From NCBI RefSeq assembly GCF_003967595.1, contig NZ_BIFW01000002.1:62001-126000 (forward strand): 64,000 nt of DNA, read 5' to 3'. Made by a program: the position numbers and the translations under genes. The notes under the pieces are model-generated. The model ran no database searches and was not told the DNA's origin. It saw only the letters and a program-made list of their open reading frames with translations. This DNA is from Companilactobacillus musae (GTDB lineage: Bacteria; Bacillota; Bacilli; Lactobacillales; Lactobacillaceae). Positions 63,979-64,000 of this stretch are shown one piece after another. The stretch's first letter is position 1, and each line of letters starts with the position of its first letter.

Positions 63979-64000
63979 GAAATATTGTTTCTCCTCTCAA

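Noticed and set aside
1-64000. Mobile elements, CRISPR arrays, tRNA or rRNA genes
   Set aside because: I saw no transposase or integrase genes, no regularly spaced repeats and no tRNA or rRNA sequence; the only repeats are the terminator families and short operators.

Overview
The window is AT-rich, densely packed chromosomal DNA from a low-GC Gram-positive bacterium. It is almost certainly a member of the Lactobacillales, most likely the Lactobacillaceae. Supporting signs are the S10-spc-alpha ribosomal order followed by an L17 downstream element and ecfA1-ecfA2-ecfT-truA-rplM-rpsI, a pyruvate oxidase, a KxYKxGKxW-type secreted surface protein with SLAP-like repeats, CcpA-type cre sites, and frequent TTG/GTG starts behind strong AGGAGG sites. 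A Companilactobacillus-like organism is my guess, not a demonstrated assignment. I see no insertion sequence, prophage, CRISPR array, tRNA or rRNA.

Bases 1-8.6 kb: the 3'-truncated start of an N-acetylglucosamine/glucose-type PTS permease (minus strand), a P2-type cation ATPase, an orphan OmpR/PhoB-like regulator with a degenerate receiver domain, and the divergent high-affinity phosphate operon pstS-pstC-pstA-pstB. The regulator/pst intergenic region holds a perfect 12-bp inverted repeat over the regulator's promoter and three 11-bp-phased TTTACA-type boxes over the pst promoter.

Bases 8.6-25.8 kb: pyruvate oxidase with a cre site, a small membrane protein, a PAP2 phosphatase, then a complete phosphonate operon (phnD-phnC-phnE-phnE-phnX-phnW) for import of 2-aminoethylphosphonate and its conversion to acetaldehyde, phosphate and alanine. 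An aldo-keto reductase diverges from phnD, and this shared region again carries 11-bp-phased TTTACA/TATACA boxes. Next come hom and aspartokinase divergent from thrC-thrB, an AraC regulator, and a DeoR regulator paired with a HAD phosphatase.

Bases 25.8-39.9 kb: fumarate reductase flavoprotein and fumarase (a malate-to-succinate route), a GH65 disaccharide phosphorylase, a zinc-independent S14 paralogue with a 36-aa basic protein, a MarR regulator with a Met/His-rich tail in front of a multidrug ABC exporter, an SDR oxidoreductase, a macrodomain protein with a Cof-type HAD phosphatase, a DUF218 membrane protein, a hypothetical protein, an SdpI-like membrane protein and a GNAT acetyltransferase.

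Bases 39.9-58.2 kb: one long minus-strand ribosomal block. In transcription order it runs from a structured GC-rich leader through rpsJ, rplC, rplD, rplW, rplB, rpsS, rplV, rpsC, rplP, rpmC, rpsQ, rplN, rplX, rplE, rpsN(zinc form), rpsH, rplF, rplR, rpsE, rpmD, rplO, secY, adk, infA, rpmJ, rpsM, rpsK, rpoA and rplQ. The L17 downstream element follows, then the ECF transporter energy module, truA, an L13 leader, rplM and rpsI.

Bases 58.2-64 kb: a CAAX-family membrane protease, the large KxYKxGKxW/SLAP-like surface protein, and fusA, whose upstream neighbours lie outside the window. The most interesting threads are the phosphate/phosphonate regulation signals, the recurring terminator families, the Met/His-tailed MarR regulator with twin operators, and the zinc-independent S14 locus. 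None clearly amounts to a wholly new system.
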